Below, piece by piece: positions 6,121 to 6,575 of a DNA stretch of 6,575 nt. The notes under the pieces are model-generated. The model made no database searches, was not told the DNA's origin, and was given only the letters and a program-made list of their open reading frames with translations. Within the stretch, counting starts at the first letter, position 1. Each line of letters starts with the position of its first letter. This DNA is from JBGOUJ01 sp041477005 (GTDB lineage: Bacteria; Acidobacteriota; Terriglobia; Bryobacterales; JACQDG01), in contig JBGOUJ010000443.1 of assembly GCA_041477005.1 (NCBI GenBank), positions 1 through 6,575 on the forward strand, read 5' to 3'. The translations under genes and the position numbers were made by a program.

Positions 6121-6230
6121 TCGGTAGAGTCTGCTCGGAAGTTCAAGCATCTAAAGCCTCAAGCGCCATTACCCTTTTCGGATAGGAGCCAGAGCAGACC
6201 GAGGTCCTCTCCCACAACCTGGGCTACCGA
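6121..6230. repeat. nested inverted repeats downstream of MocR gene
   Basis: TCGGTAG (6121-6127) is complementary to CTACCGA (6224-6230). Just inside it, GTCTGCTC (6129-6136) is complementary to GAGCAGAC (6192-6199). The two helices share one bulged base on the 5' side and enclose 55 nt and 24 nt segments. This could be a structured RNA with a long-range closing stem, or part of the MocR transcript's 3' end. There is no T-run after it, so it is not a classical intrinsic terminator. Confidence 0.4.
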
Positions 6231-6232
6231 TG

Positions 6233-6304
6233 ACACTCTTTCCCACTTTCTTTTCCCTTCCCCCTCAACCACTTCCCCGGGGCCCTCCCCCGAAACCCTT
6301 CCCC
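6233..6304. other. G-free C/T-rich tract followed by G-quadruplex/i-motif sequence
   Basis: Bases 6233-6278 contain no G in 46 nt and are mostly C and T. After CCCCGGGG (6275-6282), the run at 6283-6304 has four C-blocks of at least three (CCC, CCCCC, CCC, CCCC) with spacers of 1, 4 and 2 nt. The minus strand therefore fits the canonical G3+N1-7 quadruplex pattern. It ends 8 nt before a TATCCT sequence (6313-6318) that could be the -10 of the DUF6602-like gene; no matching -35 is evident. Confidence 0.5.
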
Positions 6305-6366
6305 GCCACCGCTATCCTAAAGGTAGGAGGTCAAGCCCTGGTCGCCGCCCACTGCCTGCTGTCTCC

Positions 6367-6575
6367 ATGCCCCACACCAAACCCCCCAATCACATCGACC
6401 TCAGCCAGGTCTTCCTCTACGTCCAGCGCGAGATGCTGGCCCGCCTCGCCTCCGGCGGAATCCTCGACCATCCCAACACCTCCGGCGCCGCCACCGAGCG
6501 CCGCTGGATCGAGCTGTTCAACCAATACCTGCCCAACCGCTACCGTGCCTCCAGCGCCTTCATCGTTGACGCCGA
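6367..6575 (+). CDS. DUF6602-like protein, N-terminal part (runs off the window)
   Basis: The visible 69 codons begin MPHTKPPNHIDLSQVFLYVQ and contain REMLARL, then a block in which LDHPNTSGAATERRW leads to IELFNQYLPNRY and FIVDA. The pattern HP.(T).G..(T)E..W...(L/F)..YLP.RY....FI.D is what I associate with the DUF6602 domain, a nuclease-like family of unknown role sometimes found near restriction or defence genes. That assignment is from memory of the motif. ATG 6367 is the first good start; no ribosome binding site lies at normal distance. The strong AGGAGG at 6325-6330 is 36 nt upstream and has no start codon at a usable spacing. If transcription starts just after TATCCT (6313-6318), the leader is about 40 nt. 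There is no stop before the window ends. Confidence 0.6.
   Translation, partial: MPHTKPPNHIDLSQVFLYVQREMLARLASGGILDHPNTSGAATERRWIELFNQYLPNRYRASSAFIVDA

Noticed and set aside
6105..6160. tRNA-like GTTCAAG sequence near 6141
   Set aside because: No 5-bp T-arm stem flanks the loop and no acceptor or anticodon arm can be paired.
6325..6330. AGGAGG as the ribosome binding site of the DUF6602-like gene
   Set aside because: It is 36 nt from ATG 6367, and no ATG, GTG or TTG lies at a normal distance after it.
6331..6525. Minus-strand 64-codon ORF opposite the DUF6602-like start
   Set aside because: The plus strand gives a plausible domain start here; the minus-strand translation is Gly/Ala/Val-rich and unrecognised.
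1..6575. CRISPR array, insertion sequence or prophage attachment site
   Set aside because: No regularly repeated spacer units, transposase motifs or terminal inverted repeats were seen; the only perfect longer repeat is the two-copy 16-mer at 4355-4395.

Overview
This GC-rich window looks like chromosomal DNA from a soil-type Acidobacteriota (Bryobacter/Solibacter-like). The best evidence is the N-terminus at the left edge. It matches the MacB/FtsX-like permeases that are massively duplicated in that phylum (ADOP family). The phylum call is an inference from this fragment, the GC content and general gene style, not from a marker gene.

Layout, left to right. (1) About 105-422 is a truncated ADOP permease. 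It loses homology after roughly 105 residues, and its frame then runs through unrelated sequence to 728. (2) Bases 423-720 hold no recognisable gene but contain a perfect 16-bp palindrome. (3) A two-gene plus-strand operon follows: a small multi-span membrane protein of unknown function (721-1446) and a class I SAM methyltransferase (1443-2174), coupled by an ATGA overlap. (4) Convergent to it, on the minus strand, is a tightly packed pair. A radical SAM enzyme with four C-terminal SPASM/twitch-like cysteines (3239-4285) is followed after one base by an S58-family (DmpA/BapA-type) peptidase (2125-3237). The peptidase end overlaps the methyltransferase end by 50 bp. (5) A 253-bp divergent control region (4286-4538) carries a good minus-strand sigma-70-type promoter, TTGG boxes repeated at 25 bp, and a perfect 16-bp direct repeat in the radical SAM leader. 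(6) A complete MocR-type regulator (GntR winged helix fused to a PLP aminotransferase-like domain) reads right at 4539-6089. (7) A 277-bp spacer holds nested inverted repeats, a 46-nt G-free tract and a G-quadruplex/i-motif sequence. (8) The start of a DUF6602-like gene runs off the right edge (6367-6575).

The most coherent unit is the MocR regulator with its divergent radical SAM + S58 peptidase operon. MocR proteins commonly control the gene they diverge from. S58 peptidases are unusual in releasing N-terminal beta- or D-amino acids, and SPASM/twitch radical SAM enzymes often modify peptides or small metabolites. A link between modification and clearance or maturation is therefore plausible, but no substrate gene is visible and the link is an inference.
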